DNA of 60,290 bases. Source: Levilactobacillus lindianensis (GTDB lineage: Bacteria; Bacillota; Bacilli; Lactobacillales; Lactobacillaceae). The stretch is taken from assembly GCF_003946095.1 (NCBI RefSeq), contig NZ_RHOD01000017.1, positions 1 to 60,290 of the forward strand, read 5' to 3'. How positions within the stretch are numbered: the first letter of the stretch is position 1; every line of letters begins with the position of its first letter. Both the position numbers and the translations under genes were made by a program. Below are positions 32,613 to 41,528 of this stretch, in pieces. The notes below the pieces were generated by a model that had not been told where the DNA came from, ran no database searches, and was given only the letters and a program-made list of their open reading frames with translations.

Positions 32613-33743
32613 CTAGGCCACGGTAATCTGCATCCGCCCGTGTCGTTTGGAGTGATACAGGTTACGGTCCACGCGATTGTAGAAGTCCATCGGTGATTGG
32701 TCATCTCTAACCACCGCTGAGACGCCAACTGAAATCGTGACATTAAACTTGTGCGTTCCGGACTGAATCTCGAGGTGCGTAACGGCCTCAAAAATTTCAT
32801 CGACCACCGGTTTGACATCCGCAACTTCAGTTCCAGGGAAGAGAATGTTGAACTCCTCGCCCCCGGTACGATAGAAGGTCGCCGGCAACGCGCTAGCATC
32901 TAAGACTTTTTGCACGGTCGCCGCTACCTCGCGCAGGACTAGGTCACCCACCGAATGGCCATAGGTGTCGTTGAATAGTTTGAAATGGTCGATGTCAAAC
33001 ATCATCATTGACAACGGCTGGTTGTCTGAGCGGCTACGGTGGAAATACTCATCCATGGCATCGGTATACGCCGCGAAGTTTTCGGTCTGGGTCAAGGCAT
33101 CGTGACTGGCAAAGCGGGCTAACCGAACTTTGAGCTCACTATCGTGTGCCAGCATGGTGACGTAGAGATACAGGAGCACCTCAAAGATAAACAAGTAGAG
33201 CCACTCTTGTCCAAAGACCGTCCAGGAAAAGTTGAACTTCAACTTCATCCAGAACCACAGTAAGCCTCCAAAGGGTACGGTAACCAGCAAGTACAATAGA
33301 ATTGAATCGCGCTTCGTGTGGCACTTGATTCGCGTCTCATTGAGCACCCAGAAGAACGTCATCAAGGTGAGCGCGTGGCCCCAGGACTGCCAGTACCCTA
33401 ACGACCCGTTAAAGATCATGTAAATTAAGATAATCGGAATAAAAAAGTAATACGATACGTGAATATTGAGGAAGTAAGCACAGAAGACCACCGCAATTAG
33501 CTGAAAATTCATGAATTGCCATGAGGTGCTAGTGCCGGCCACGAGCGACTGAATACTGAAAACGAAGACCAGCATATAAACCACACCATACCAGGTGTTC
33601 ACGACATCGTCTGTGACCTTGAATCGTCGCTGATGGACCCAGGAGACTAGCCAGTTATACGTGACCCAGTAAAGCGTCAACACGCCAAGAATAAAAAATA
33701 CGCCCGTGACGAAAGGTGGAACCTGCCAGTGGGACCATGTCAT
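32613..33743 (-). CDS. Membrane-bound diguanylate cyclase (GGDEF domain)
   Basis: Makes cyclic di-GMP from two GTP. Residues about 10-195 hold six hydrophobic segments (a 5TMR/LytS-like sensor layout); a short linker leads to the GGDEF domain: MMMFDIDHFKLFNDTYGHSVG with the metal-binding Asp, FYRTGGEEFNIL with the active GGEEF signature, and the final NVTISVGVSAV and DRNLYHSKRHGRM. There is no EAL domain and I see no RxxD inhibitory site five residues before GGEEF. The start at 33743 follows AGAAGAAGGG. No partner phosphodiesterase or receptor is nearby. Cyclic di-GMP genes are sparse in lactobacilli, so this one is notable. Confidence 0.92.
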   Translation of the reverse strand: MTWSHWQVPPFVTGVFFILGVLTLYWVTYNWLVSWVHQRRFKVTDDVVNTWYGVVYMLVFVFSIQSLVAGTSTSWQFMNFQLIAVVFCAYFLNIHVSYYFFIPIILIYMIFNGSLGYWQSWGHALTLMTFFWVLNETRIKCHTKRDSILLYLLVTVPFGGLLWFWMKLKFNFSWTVFGQEWLYLFIFEVLLYLYVTMLAHDSELKVRLARFASHDALTQTENFAAYTDAMDEYFHRSRSDNQPLSMMMFDIDHFKLFNDTYGHSVGDLVLREVAATVQKVLDASALPATFYRTGGEEFNILFPGTEVADVKPVVDEIFEAVTHLEIQSGTHKFNVTISVGVSAVVRDDQSPMDFYNRVDRNLYHSKRHGRMQITVA

Positions 33744-33950
33744 TGCTAAAACCCTTCTTCTTTTAGAATAATTCGATTGTCTCAACCGAACTGTCCGCCA
33801 ATAAGGCGCACTTATATAGTAATATAGGCGCTTTACAAGAAGAAAACTATAACCAGAATAGGGTAAGTGTTGTTAGCTGTGAATATTCTGATAGGAATAT
33901 TGGATTAGTAGGTTAACCACCTTGAATTAGTGGTCGTTTACCCGAAATGG

Positions 33951-34112
33951 CTACTTGGGCTGGATACCGCCAATGTTTTGGCTGAAGACCACCAAGCAAA
34001 AACCAGTTAATGCCGTCAATGAAGCCGTCGTATCGGATAGGAAGAATCCCCCCACCATCGTCACGATGCCAACCCCAATAAATATTGCGCCCACTAGCTT
34101 GTGTCGCCGCAT
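33951..34112 (-). CDS. Small two-segment membrane protein
   Basis: A 53-residue protein starting MRRHKLVGAIFIGVGIVTMV. Two hydrophobic stretches (residues 5-25 and 30-48) are joined by a short polar turn, with a basic N-terminus. The start is supported by GGAGGACGAGGAG directly upstream. Function unknown; such small hydrophobic proteins are common in this group. It is on its own, between the diguanylate cyclase promoter region and the broken quinone reductase. Confidence 0.6.
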   Translation of the reverse strand: MRRHKLVGAIFIGVGIVTMVGGFFLSDTTASLTALTGFCLVVFSQNIGGIQPK

Positions 34113-34265
34113 GCTCCTCGTCCTCCCACAATCTGTCTTCAAATCATTGGCTTAACTTTAACAGACAAGACTGATAGAAGATACCAAAGCGGCTTACAAA
34201 TGCTGTTATATCAACGTTTACACAACATTTACACAATTCATATTAAATCGCGACATTCTGCTAGA

Positions 34266-35272
34266 CTAATCCGCAAATCGAATCAGAACTTTCCCTTTCG
34301 CATGCCCATGCAGGACCAGATCCAACGCCTGGTTGATCTCTGATAACTTAAAGACCGTCGGGTCAATCGCTGGCGCGAGGTGTTGGGCGGTCACAAGCCG
34401 GGAGACCTCAGCTAACTGAGCCCCAGAACTCTGAACGAAAATAAAGCGGTAAGACGCACCAACTCGCTTGGTTTGGCGTCTAATCGTAATCCGGCAAACG
34501 TAAATAATAAGCGTTTGAAGGCCGATAACTGCTGGGCGACCGCGAACTGCCGGTTAGGCCCCATGACCAGTGAGAGCAACTGGCCCCCGGACTTGAGAAC
34601 GGCCAACTCATGGTCCAATTCCCTAGGTCCAATCGTATCAATCACATAATCTACCTTACCCAAGGTTTCCCAATAGTTCTCCTGCCGGTAGTCAAAGTAC
34701 TGGTCCGCACCCAATTCAAGGGCGGCTGCCCTGCCACGCGCATTCCCGCTGACGGCGACGGTTAACCCCATCGCCTTGGCCACTGGAATCGCCATCTGGC
34801 CAAAGGAACCCGATCCCCCAGGAATCATGACCGATTCCCCGGCATGAGCGTCTAAGACGTCGTGAAGGGCCTGATAAGCAGTGAGCCCCGTCAAAGGAAC
34901 CGCGGCCCCATGTGCGAAGTCTAAGCTGGCTGGCATGCTGGCCAAAGCGGCCTGGTCGATAGCGACGTACTCGGCAAAGGCCCCAATCTTGGTCAGTGGC
35001 AACCGTGCATAGACTCGTTGTCCAACCGCAAAAGCCGTCACAGCTGACCCGACGGCAGACACAACCCCAGAGAACTCATTGCCCATCGTCACTGGCTTGG
35101 CGTAATCCTGAATCAATTTGACACTACCGGTCCCGATCAGACCATCTACCGGATTAACCGCCGCGACTTTAACCTTGACGAGCACGTCGTTCGCCCCAAC
35201 CGTTGGTACTGGAACATCGCGTACCTCGAGTTTAAAATTTTTACTGTAGGCGCGTAATTGGGCTGCTTGCAT
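34266..35272 (-). pseudogene. Zinc-free quinone oxidoreductase (MDR family), frameshifted near the 3' end
   Basis: NADPH-dependent quinone or enone reductase of the MDR superfamily. The first 270 residues are normal: AAVNPVDGLIGTG, GNEFSGVVSAVGSAV, AAVPLTGLTAYQAL and the nucleotide-binding IPGGSGSFGQMA. The frame then derails at the A-run (plus-strand TTT at 34472-34474): with one extra base there the protein continues as TKRVGASYRFIFVQSSG, on to APAIDPTVFKLSEINQALD and finally GHAKGKVLIRFAD, stopping at 34266-34268, which is the normal end of this family. The existing frame instead stops at 34412. A one-base loss in a homopolymer is the simplest cause; a sequencing error is possible. RBS AAGGATGG precedes the ATG. 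Confidence 0.85.
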
Positions 35273-35273
35273 G

Positions 35274-35550
35274 GGACACCATCCTTTTTGAGTTTAATCC
35301 TCAGATTTTGAGTTTAGTCTATCGTTTAGAGTTACAAAAGTCAATAAAAGTAACTTGGCAGAGTGCACTGGGCTTAAAATCCAGTCTCGGAAGGAGATCC
35401 CCGCTACGCTCGGCTCGAGACGATTCTGGTAACCTTCGCCGTGTTAACACTGACCGCCGTCACAGACTCTTGGAAACATCCGGCTATCGACAGCGCTTTG
35501 AACTAGCTCGGCACTTCATTGAAAATGGTCTCCAAGCCACCTCTGATCGC
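35274..35550. other. Intergenic stretch without a supported gene
   Basis: Between the quinone reductase start and the phosphoketolase terminator. A partly palindromic block (CAGTCTCG at about 35381 and CGAGACG at about 35415) may be a remnant hairpin. The plus-strand open frame here has no RBS or recognisable product. Confidence 0.4.
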
Positions 35551-35585
35551 AAAAAAGGCCCCACTCATTTCTGAGTAGGACCTCC
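35551..35585 (-). terminator. Terminator of the phosphoketolase gene
   Basis: On the minus strand GGTCCTACTCA and TGAGTGGGGCC arms enclose a short loop and are followed by TTTTTTG. Confidence 0.85.
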
Positions 35586-35612
35586 TTGTGATTACATTTT
35601 AATTAAAGAGAA

Positions 35613-38072
35613 TTACTTCTTTAATGGCGTCCATTGCCACTTCGTAAATTCTTCAATATCGCGACCTTCGTCACGGGTAACCTTGAAATGCTTAGCTAAG
35701 ATGTCATCCATCTTCTTGTCGAAGGCCTTACCGGCAGCTTCGTCAATAACACCCTTGGCGATCAAGGTGTTAACAGCATCCTTGGCTTGGTGGAAACGGT
35801 CTAATTCGGAGTATACACGCATGTCGTAGGCAGTCGTGATATCCCCATCTTCACGGTAACCGTGAACATGTAAGCCTAAGTGTTGACGTTCGTAGAATAC
35901 GGATTCGATTAAGTCTTCGTACCCATGGAACCCAAAGACAACTGGGGTGCCGGATTCGCCGAACAGTGAAGTGAACTTGTCATCAGACAAGGCACGTTCT
36001 GCGTTCAGAGGGCCGTTCTTCTTTTGCAGACGTTGTAATTCAACAACGTTGACGTAACGCATCTTAACAGCTGGGAAGGCTTCGTTGATCAAGTCAACAG
36101 TAGCCAAGGTTTCGATGGTTGGTTCAACACCAGCGGAAGCAAAGACGATATCTGCATCTTCACCTTCAGCGACAGTGGAAGCCCAGTCGATTGCCTTGAT
36201 ACCTTCAGTAGCTAATTCTTCTGCTTCGTCTACTGAGAACCATTGTTGACGAGGTTGCTTAGAAGCCACGATGTGGTTAAGCTTTTGACGGTCAGTAAAT
36301 GCCCGGTCAAAGACAGCCAATAACGTGTTCCCATCGGCTGGCAGGTACTGACGGATAAAGTCAGACTTCTTTTCAGCCAAGTGGGTCAACATACCTGGGT
36401 CTTGGTGGGTGTAACCGTTGTGGTCTTGTTGGAACACAGTCGAAGTAGAGATTAAGTTCAATGATGGGTAGTCATTCCGCCATGGTTCTGCAGCGGCTTG
36501 ACGAATCCACTTGAAGTGTTGCGTAGTCATTGAATCAACAACTCGTAAGAAGGATTCGTATGACGTGAACACACCGGTACGACCAGTTAAGGTGTAACCT
36601 TCAAGCCAACCTTCAGCTTGGTGTTCTGATAATTGGGCATCCAAGATACGGCCTTCTGGGGCTTCGTATTGGTCATTTGGTTCTTCGACCTTACTCATCC
36701 ATTGACGGTTCGTAATCTTGAACATTTCCCAAAGACGGTTAGACATAGTTTCATCAGGTCCGAAGATCCGGAATGATGAAGGGTTCTTCGTGGCAACGCC
36801 AGCAAAGAAGGTTGACAGAACGTTCATATCCATGTTCCGGTTGCCATCTGGCAAGTTCGTTCCACGGTTAGAATCGTTGATGTCGTTAGCGTAGTCTTTC
36901 CAGTTAGGTAAGTCTAACGTTTCTGGCTTTTCGCCACGAGCGCGACCACCGTTAGCAACTGGGTTAGCAGCCATCCGCTTGTCACCCTTAGGTGCAAAGT
37001 CAGCGACTTCTGCCTTCAAAGTACCGTCAGCGTTAAATAATTCGGCTGGCTTGTATGAGTTCATCCATTCTTCGAACTCTGGCAGTTCATCGAAATTGTT
37101 TTGGCTCAAGCCAAGTGGAACTTGATGGGCACGGAAAGAGTTTTCGATTGGTTCGCCGGCTGGGTTGTGCTTCGGACCACCCCAACCCTTTGGTAAGCGA
37201 GCGATAACAACTGGCCAAGCTGGGATAGTCCCATCTTCGTACTTGCCGTTTTCGCGGGCGTCTTTTTGGATTTGTTGGATATCAGCAATTGCCTTATCGA
37301 ATAAAGCAGCAGCTTTTTCATGGTAAGTCATGTAGTCATGGATGTCGTCGTTTTCGAGGAAACGAGGTGACCAGCCCAAGCCTTCGAAGAACTTGGAAAT
37401 CTTGTCATCGCTCATCCGTGAGAAGATGGTTGGGTTAGAAATCTTGAACCCGTTAACGTCCAAGATTGGTAATACGGCACCATCGTTCTTAGGGTTCAAG
37501 AACTTGATTGAGTTCCATGCAGTCATTGCAGGACCAGTTTCAACTTCCCCATCACCAACAACAGTGAAGGCAATTTCGTCTGGGTTGTCTAAGACAGCAC
37601 CAGTTGCGTGGGAAAGTGAGTAACCGAGTTCTCCACCTTCGTGAAGGGAACCTGGCGTTTGGGCCGTCATGTGGGAACCAATTCCACCAGGGAATGAGAA
37701 CCGCTTGTAAAGACGAGCCATACCTTCGAGGTCCTGAGTAATTTCAGGGTAAGCATCCGTGTAGGTGCCATCCAAGTATGAGTTCGTAACCATAACTTGG
37801 CCACCATGACCGGGACCACCGATATAGAACATGTTCAAGCCGTACTTGTTGATTAAACGGTTGGCGTGGGCATACAGGAAGGTTTGTCCTGAAATGGTAC
37901 CCCAGTGCCCGATAGGCTTAACCTTAACGTCTTCTTTTTTGATAGGTGTATTGGTTACTGAGAACAGTGGGTTGTCCTTCAGAAAAATCATTCCACCGGA
38001 GAGGTACGTGGTAGCACGCCACCAGGCGTCAACTTTTTCCAAGTATGACTTGGAATCGTAATCTACTGTCAT
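35613..38072 (-). CDS. xpkA: D-xylulose 5-phosphate/fructose 6-phosphate phosphoketolase
   Basis: Thiamine-diphosphate enzyme that splits xylulose 5-phosphate into acetyl phosphate and glyceraldehyde 3-phosphate; it is the key step of heterolactic fermentation. The 819-residue length and text are those of [27 protein letters not shown], the TPP-binding [21 protein letters not shown] and the C-terminal [28 protein letters not shown] precedes ATG. Codon use is strongly biased to a few codons, as in highly expressed genes. It has its own promoter with an overlapping inverted repeat and its own terminator. Its presence points to a heterofermentative organism. The frame is intact. Confidence 0.98.
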   Translation of the reverse strand: MTVDYDSKSYLEKVDAWWRATTYLSGGMIFLKDNPLFSVTNTPIKKEDVKVKPIGHWGTISGQTFLYAHANRLINKYGLNMFYIGGPGHGGQVMVTNSYLDGTYTDAYPEITQDLEGMARLYKRFSFPGGIGSHMTAQTPGSLHEGGELGYSLSHATGAVLDNPDEIAFTVVGDGEVETGPAMTAWNSIKFLNPKNDGAVLPILDVNGFKISNPTIFSRMSDDKISKFFEGLGWSPRFLENDDIHDYMTYHEKAAALFDKAIADIQQIQKDARENGKYEDGTIPAWPVVIARLPKGWGGPKHNPAGEPIENSFRAHQVPLGLSQNNFDELPEFEEWMNSYKPAELFNADGTLKAEVADFAPKGDKRMAANPVANGGRARGEKPETLDLPNWKDYANDINDSNRGTNLPDGNRNMDMNVLSTFFAGVATKNPSSFRIFGPDETMSNRLWEMFKITNRQWMSKVEEPNDQYEAPEGRILDAQLSEHQAEGWLEGYTLTGRTGVFTSYESFLRVVDSMTTQHFKWIRQAAAEPWRNDYPSLNLISTSTVFQQDHNGYTHQDPGMLTHLAEKKSDFIRQYLPADGNTLLAVFDRAFTDRQKLNHIVASKQPRQQWFSVDEAEELATEGIKAIDWASTVAEGEDADIVFASAGVEPTIETLATVDLINEAFPAVKMRYVNVVELQRLQKKNGPLNAERALSDDKFTSLFGESGTPVVFGFHGYEDLIESVFYERQHLGLHVHGYREDGDITTAYDMRVYSELDRFHQAKDAVNTLIAKGVIDEAAGKAFDKKMDDILAKHFKVTRDEGRDIEEFTKWQWTPLKK

Positions 38073-38151
38073 GAATTTTACACTCCTTCGTCTTGGTCAC
38101 AAACTTCTACTAGAATTAACCCGAGTTATTAGAGGTCAATTTATGTTCTTA

Positions 38152-38191
38152 ATGATACCAATATTTTTCAAAAAGTCAACCTTTTTGAAAA
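38152..38191 (-). promoter_or_regulatory. Phosphoketolase promoter with an overlapping 11-bp inverted repeat
   Basis: On the minus strand TTGACT (38174-38179) and TATCAT (38152-38157) are 16 bp apart. The -35 box lies inside a perfect inverted repeat, TTTTCAAAAAG (38165-38175), five bases, CTTTTTGAAAA (38181-38191). A bound repressor there would block RNA polymerase. I do not recognise a CcpA-type cre sequence in it. Confidence 0.65.
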
Positions 38192-38565
38192 TTGATACGA
38201 TCCAATTATGAAATAGTTGGATTTCAGCCGGTTTTAACCGCCGTCTGGCGCGTCTTTCATCCCCACTAAAATTGATGTAATCAAAATGGAAAAGACCCGT
38301 AGGACTTGAATTGCCCTCAGCCTGACTCGGAAGCTAACCCTTCAATTGGCCGTTAGATTCCCGGCTTGACAGTCCTGAATGTCGTCTCCGACACCCAATA
38401 CCACCAACCGATTATTAACAACCAACTTGTGCACAGTATACCAGAAGCGAGCCAGTTCTCGCAGTAGTTTGGCTTGTCACGGCCAACCTTTCATAGATTG
38501 CGGTCAGGAGCGGAAGCGTGGCCTTCGGGTGATGCTCTAGGCTATTGTTGCTTGTGTTAGCTCGC
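38192..38565. other. Intergenic stretch of about 370 bp without a supported gene
   Basis: Lies between the phosphoketolase promoter and the toxin-antitoxin terminator. No frame with an RBS and no tRNA-like fold was seen. A TTGACA occurs at 38366-38371 on the plus strand but without a fitting -10 box. A short plus-strand RNA ending at the hairpin at 38566 cannot be excluded. Confidence 0.4.
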
Positions 38566-38609
38566 AAAAGCCACGGCGTCCATCTTGGAATGCCGTGGCT
38601 TCATTTTAT
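38566..38609. terminator. Terminator hairpin after the RelB/YafQ-like module
   Basis: AGCCACGGC and GCCGTGGCT arms with a 15-nt loop; the minus strand continues TTTTGCG and the plus strand TCATTTTATTT, so it may act in both directions. Confidence 0.75.
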
Positions 38610-38610
38610 T

Positions 38611-38928
38611 TCAAACTTGTTTACCAGAAGATAGTTCTTCGTGAGTTGTTATCATAACCATACGGAGACGCTTTTTGACCTCAATCTTGTAATAGATTAC
38701 CAACATATCATCCATAACATGAAACTCACGATACCCCGTCCAAGGATCCTGACTTAACTCATGATCAGAATAGACATCTGGCAACTCCTCACCATTAGCC
38801 AGCAATTCAATAGTATCTATAATTGTGTCGCGTATTTCTGTGGCTTCCTCATTAGATATTTGAAATAGATTTGACAAACTGTCCATTCTCTTCACAAATG
38901 TTTTCTCAAGTCTAACTTCGTCTAGCAT
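38611..38928 (-). CDS. YafQ/RelE-like mRNA interferase toxin
   Basis: A 105-residue toxin of the RelE/ParE superfamily. The C-terminal half gives the call: DHELSQDPWTGYREFHVMDD, LVIYYK and the final RMVMITTHEEL correspond to the YafQ-type pattern D-H-x-L-x-G-W-x-G-x-R-E-x-H. The start ATG overlaps the antitoxin stop (TAATG at 38926-38930), so it is translated by coupling. Expected to cleave mRNA in the ribosome when the labile antitoxin is degraded. Unlike the pair at 13.5-14.0 kb, this one is intact. Confidence 0.82.
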   Translation of the reverse strand: MLDEVRLEKTFVKRMDSLSNLFQISNEEATEIRDTIIDTIELLANGEELPDVYSDHELSQDPWTGYREFHVMDDMLVIYYKIEVKKRLRMVMITTHEELSSGKQV

Positions 38929-39230
38929 TAGTGAGGCCACCGAAGTCGTAGACTCTCAATGTCTGTCACCTTTTCACTATTGTCTTCTATCAATCCTAAT
39001 TCCTCGGCACGAGCAATTAATAAGGCCTTCTCCACTTCAACCGGTAATTGTGAAACAGTACTCTCTGCCTTCTTTGTCGTCACAGGATAACTAAAACCTT
39101 TGTCATAGTTGAATTTTGCAATAAACATCTTGATAGCTGCTGAGGCTGTTAAACCAATCTTCTTGGCATTTTGTTCAAACTCATCCTTTTCTTTTTCATC
39201 TAAGCGAACCCCGATCTGTGCACTTGCCAT
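38928..39230 (-). CDS. RelB/DinJ-family antitoxin
   Basis: A 100-residue ribbon-helix-helix antitoxin: the DNA-binding strand and helices are SAQIGVRLDEKEKDEFEQNA, KKIGLTASAAIKMFIAKF, followed by a longer C-terminal arm that should wrap the toxin. It is longer than DinJ of E. coli because of the extra acidic segment near the end. The start ATG 39230 has AAGAGG 8 nt upstream. It precedes and overlaps the toxin gene. Together the two proteins should repress their own promoter. Confidence 0.82.
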   Translation of the reverse strand: MASAQIGVRLDEKEKDEFEQNAKKIGLTASAAIKMFIAKFNYDKGFSYPVTTKKAESTVSQLPVEVEKALLIARAEELGLIEDNSEKVTDIESLRLRWPH

Positions 39231-39546
39231 CATAACCACCTCTTATTTTCGTTTAGTTTATCATGCAAATGCTAGCCTTCGCCAGCGATTAGCTTTCAAT
39301 TGATGGTAAAACCCACCCCCAGTTCGAAACTTTTTTGCACGTTTGACATCGAAATACCTCTATCGACGATATGGTATACCGTAAATCCAGTCCTTTAATT
39401 AAAATCGTAATCAGCTAGTGGCACAATTCCAACGGACTTAGCCACTTCTATTTGGCGTGTCATCATCCTAACCAAGATAACTTGCTTAGGAAATCCGAAG
39501 ACCCCCGCTATACTTAACACACGACAGTAAAGGAGTGTGTTCACCC

Positions 39547-40191
39547 ATGAAATTAACGTTATTTTATGCCCCGGGTGCGAGTCCCCTGGCACCTCATATC
39601 TTGTTAGAGGAACTCGGGTTGCCCTACCATCTGGAAAAGGTGGATTTAGACGAAAAGACCTGGTCACAAGGCAACTATAATCAGTTGAATCCCAAGTCCT
39701 ACGTCCCTGCCCTACAGATTGATGACCGGCCCCTGCTGACGGAGTGTGCCGTTATCCTGGAAGTAATCGGAACATTGGCAAAACCGACACCACTCCCACC
39801 ATACAACACCGCCGAATACTGGGAACAACGAGTCTGGCTAAACTACATCGCTACCGAACTCCACAAGAACTTCATCTCGCCAGCACGCTATGGCAACTGG
39901 CTTCCCAATACACCGGAAACCAAGGCTGAAGTTTGGACACGAGTAAAACCGCGTCTAGCCTACGTTGAAAAAGCCTTGGCGGATCGTGGTCCCTACTTAC
40001 TTGGCTGGGAATTCTCCATTGCCGATCCCTACCTGTTCGTGATGACCAATTGGATGCAACGTCTGAACTATTCCTTCGATGATTTTCCTTGGTTGAAGGC
40101 TTTTGACGCCACCATGCGCGAACGGCCAGCCGTCCAGCGGGTCCTGCAACAGGAAGGCCGACCACATTCGCTGGAAGCTAAAAAGGACTAA
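39547..40191 (+). CDS. Glutathione S-transferase family protein
   Basis: A 214-residue protein with the GST layout: a thioredoxin-like N-domain ([58 protein letters not shown] with the cis-Pro and Ser/Thr-Glu glutathione site) and an all-helical C-domain ending with [14 protein letters not shown] and a [15 protein letters not shown]-like helix. It closely follows the beta-class type known from Proteobacteria, including the APGAS start in place of a Tyr active site. Lactobacilli usually lack glutathione synthesis, so its thiol partner is open, and transfer is plausible. AAAGGAG lies about 11 nt before the ATG. Confidence 0.9.
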   Translation: MKLTLFYAPGASPLAPHILLEELGLPYHLEKVDLDEKTWSQGNYNQLNPKSYVPALQIDDRPLLTECAVILEVIGTLAKPTPLPPYNTAEYWEQRVWLNYIATELHKNFISPARYGNWLPNTPETKAEVWTRVKPRLAYVEKALADRGPYLLGWEFSIADPYLFVMTNWMQRLNYSFDDFPWLKAFDATMRERPAVQRVLQQEGRPHSLEAKKD

Positions 40192-40240
40192 CCGCAGTGC
40201 TTGTGATCAGTCCTTAAAATATAACAATGGTTAGACGGGG

Positions 40241-40504
40241 CTACTCATAGTGACTCCATGCCGAATATATTTTAACAATCTTATTTATTTCATCTGCCTG
40301 ATAAACAACTCGATGCTGACTGTTGATCCTTCGTGAATATCGACTAGCCGAATAGGGCTGTAGTTTTTCAAATGACTGCGTTCGAACATAGGGATCATCC
40401 TTTAACGTCAAAACAACTTCTTCAAAGGCATCTTTCAAATGTGACTGTTTAAGCTTGCGCAAGTCTTCTTTTACAGCATGTTGTATAACAACTTTGTAAC
40501 TCAT
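40241..40504 (-). CDS. YoeB/RelE-type toxin
   Basis: An 87-residue toxin: MSYKVVIQHAVKEDLRKLKQ, then DPYVRTQSFEKLQPY, SRRINSQHRVVYQ and a tail with IVKIYSAWSHYE. The basic-aromatic end with SRRIN-x-x-HR-VVY and a terminal His-Tyr is the RelE/YoeB active site. Its ATG overlaps the antitoxin stop by four bases (ATGA), showing translational coupling. It should cut mRNA at the ribosome when released. The start at 40504 fits the overlap; the longer reading begins in the antitoxin gene. Confidence 0.85.
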   Translation of the reverse strand: MSYKVVIQHAVKEDLRKLKQSHLKDAFEEVVLTLKDDPYVRTQSFEKLQPYSASRYSRRINSQHRVVYQADEINKIVKIYSAWSHYE

Positions 40505-40767
40505 AGCGAATCCCAATCAATGTGGTCAACGTCTTCAAACCCATCTTCTTCATTGGCTTCTCGCTCACGAACTTTATCCATCACGCCAACATTTTCTAGA
40601 TATATTGTCTCTTGAATAGAGTCCCAATCCCTTTTGCTAATAAGCACAGCAGCTTCCTTCTCATTTCCGTTGGCTGGTTCAATAACAATTGGCTTTTTTT
40701 GGCGATTAACATCTTTAATTAAACCGTAAAAGTTCTTACGTGCGTTTGTAGGTGTGTACGTATCCAT
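40501..40767 (-). CDS. Phd/YefM-family antitoxin
   Basis: An 88-residue antitoxin. The N-terminal Phd/YefM DNA-binding fold reads TPTNARKNFYGLIKDVNRQK, KPIVIEPANGNEKEAAVLIS, KRDWDSIQETIYL; the C-terminus is acidic (EANEEDGFEDVDHIDWDSL) and should be disordered until bound to the toxin. RBS AAAGGA is 10 nt before the ATG. It is the first gene of a two-gene operon whose promoter spacer contains two operator repeats, consistent with autorepression. Confidence 0.9.
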   Translation of the reverse strand: MDTYTPTNARKNFYGLIKDVNRQKKPIVIEPANGNEKEAAVLISKRDWDSIQETIYLENVGVMDKVREREANEEDGFEDVDHIDWDSL

Positions 40768-40792
40768 TGAGACCAGTCCTTTCTACTAACAC

Positions 40793-40822
40793 ATCTTAGC
40801 GTACGTCATGAGCGTACGTCAA
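40793..40822 (-). promoter_or_regulatory. Toxin-antitoxin promoter with operator repeats in the spacer
   Basis: On the minus strand TTGACG (40817-40822) and TAAGAT (40793-40798) are 18 bp apart. The spacer holds two copies of GCGTACGTCA (plus strand 40799-40808 and 40812-40821) with a 13-bp period, each around a GTAC core. This fits YefM-type binding directly over the promoter. Confidence 0.75.
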
Positions 40823-40882
40823 CCATTATGACTTCAACGATAAAGTCCTGACTAAAAAATGGTCAGAACTTTTAAACATTAT

Positions 40883-41487
40883 TTATTTTGGTAAATGAAA
40901 TGTCAACTCTTCCGCCGTATAAGGGCGGTCTGTCCGAGCGGGTCCAAATGCACCATCTGGCACCCTGATACCACAAGCTCGTGCCGCCACAATCGCAAAC
41001 TCCCGGAAAATTGAAAACTGGAGGTAATGATCCCGTTGTCAGAAACCACCGGTTTGCGAACCAAATTTTCCTTAGGAATAAACGGATTCAGATCATAGGT
41101 CTCTTCAAACAAGCCACCAGTGAACTTCGTGTGATCCAGCAAGCCTGCCTTAGCCAAGAGAACTGGCGAAGACGACATGGATGCAATGATCGGCCGTTTC
41201 GCCGACACATTCAGCTGGGCTAGAAAGGCCACGTTGCGCGGATCTTCCAGAGGAATGTGGTAATTGTCGATACCTGGCAGGATCAGCAGGTCGTAATCCA
41301 ACGGGTTCACCTCGGTGAAATCCTTTTGGGCCATGACCTGCAGGTGATCCTCCCCTTCATAGAGCCGACGATCGGCGCCAACCGTCGTCAGTGACCAGTC
41401 GCCCTCTTGAAAGGCCAGAATCTCAGTTAACACCGAGATTTCAAAGTTACAGAATCCCGGGTACAACATGACTAAGGAACGTTTCAT
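40883..41487 (-). pseudogene. DJ-1/PfpI-family protein, frameshifted
   Basis: The first 155 residues read as a DJ-1/PfpI protein (VMLYPGFCNFEISVLTEILA, YDLLILPGIDNYHIP, TGGLFEETYDLNPFIPKENL). Where the family has the nucleophilic Cys in A-x-C-x-G, this one has IIASMSSSPVLLAKAGLL, with Ser in its place. After ITSSFQF the frame is lost at a four-A run (plus strand 41007-41010). With one added base it continues FREFAIVAARACGIRVPDGA and ends TAEELTFHLPK with TAA at 40883-40885, the expected C-terminus. The present frame instead stops at 40903. The loss of one base in a homopolymer could be a mutation or a sequencing error. RBS GGAGG precedes the ATG at 41487. Confidence 0.82.
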
Positions 41488-41528
41488 TGTCACGGCCTCC
41501 AATTTTATCTGGCACGCCTATTCACAAC

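Noticed and set aside
35308-35574. An 88-codon plus-strand frame upstream of the phosphoketolase terminator
   Set aside because: No RBS, no recognisable domain, and it runs through the terminator hairpin.
38192-38565. tRNA or 4.5S-type RNA gene in the phosphoketolase upstream gap
   Set aside because: I found no acceptor-stem or T-loop pattern and no matching promoter; only the terminator hairpin at its end is convincing.
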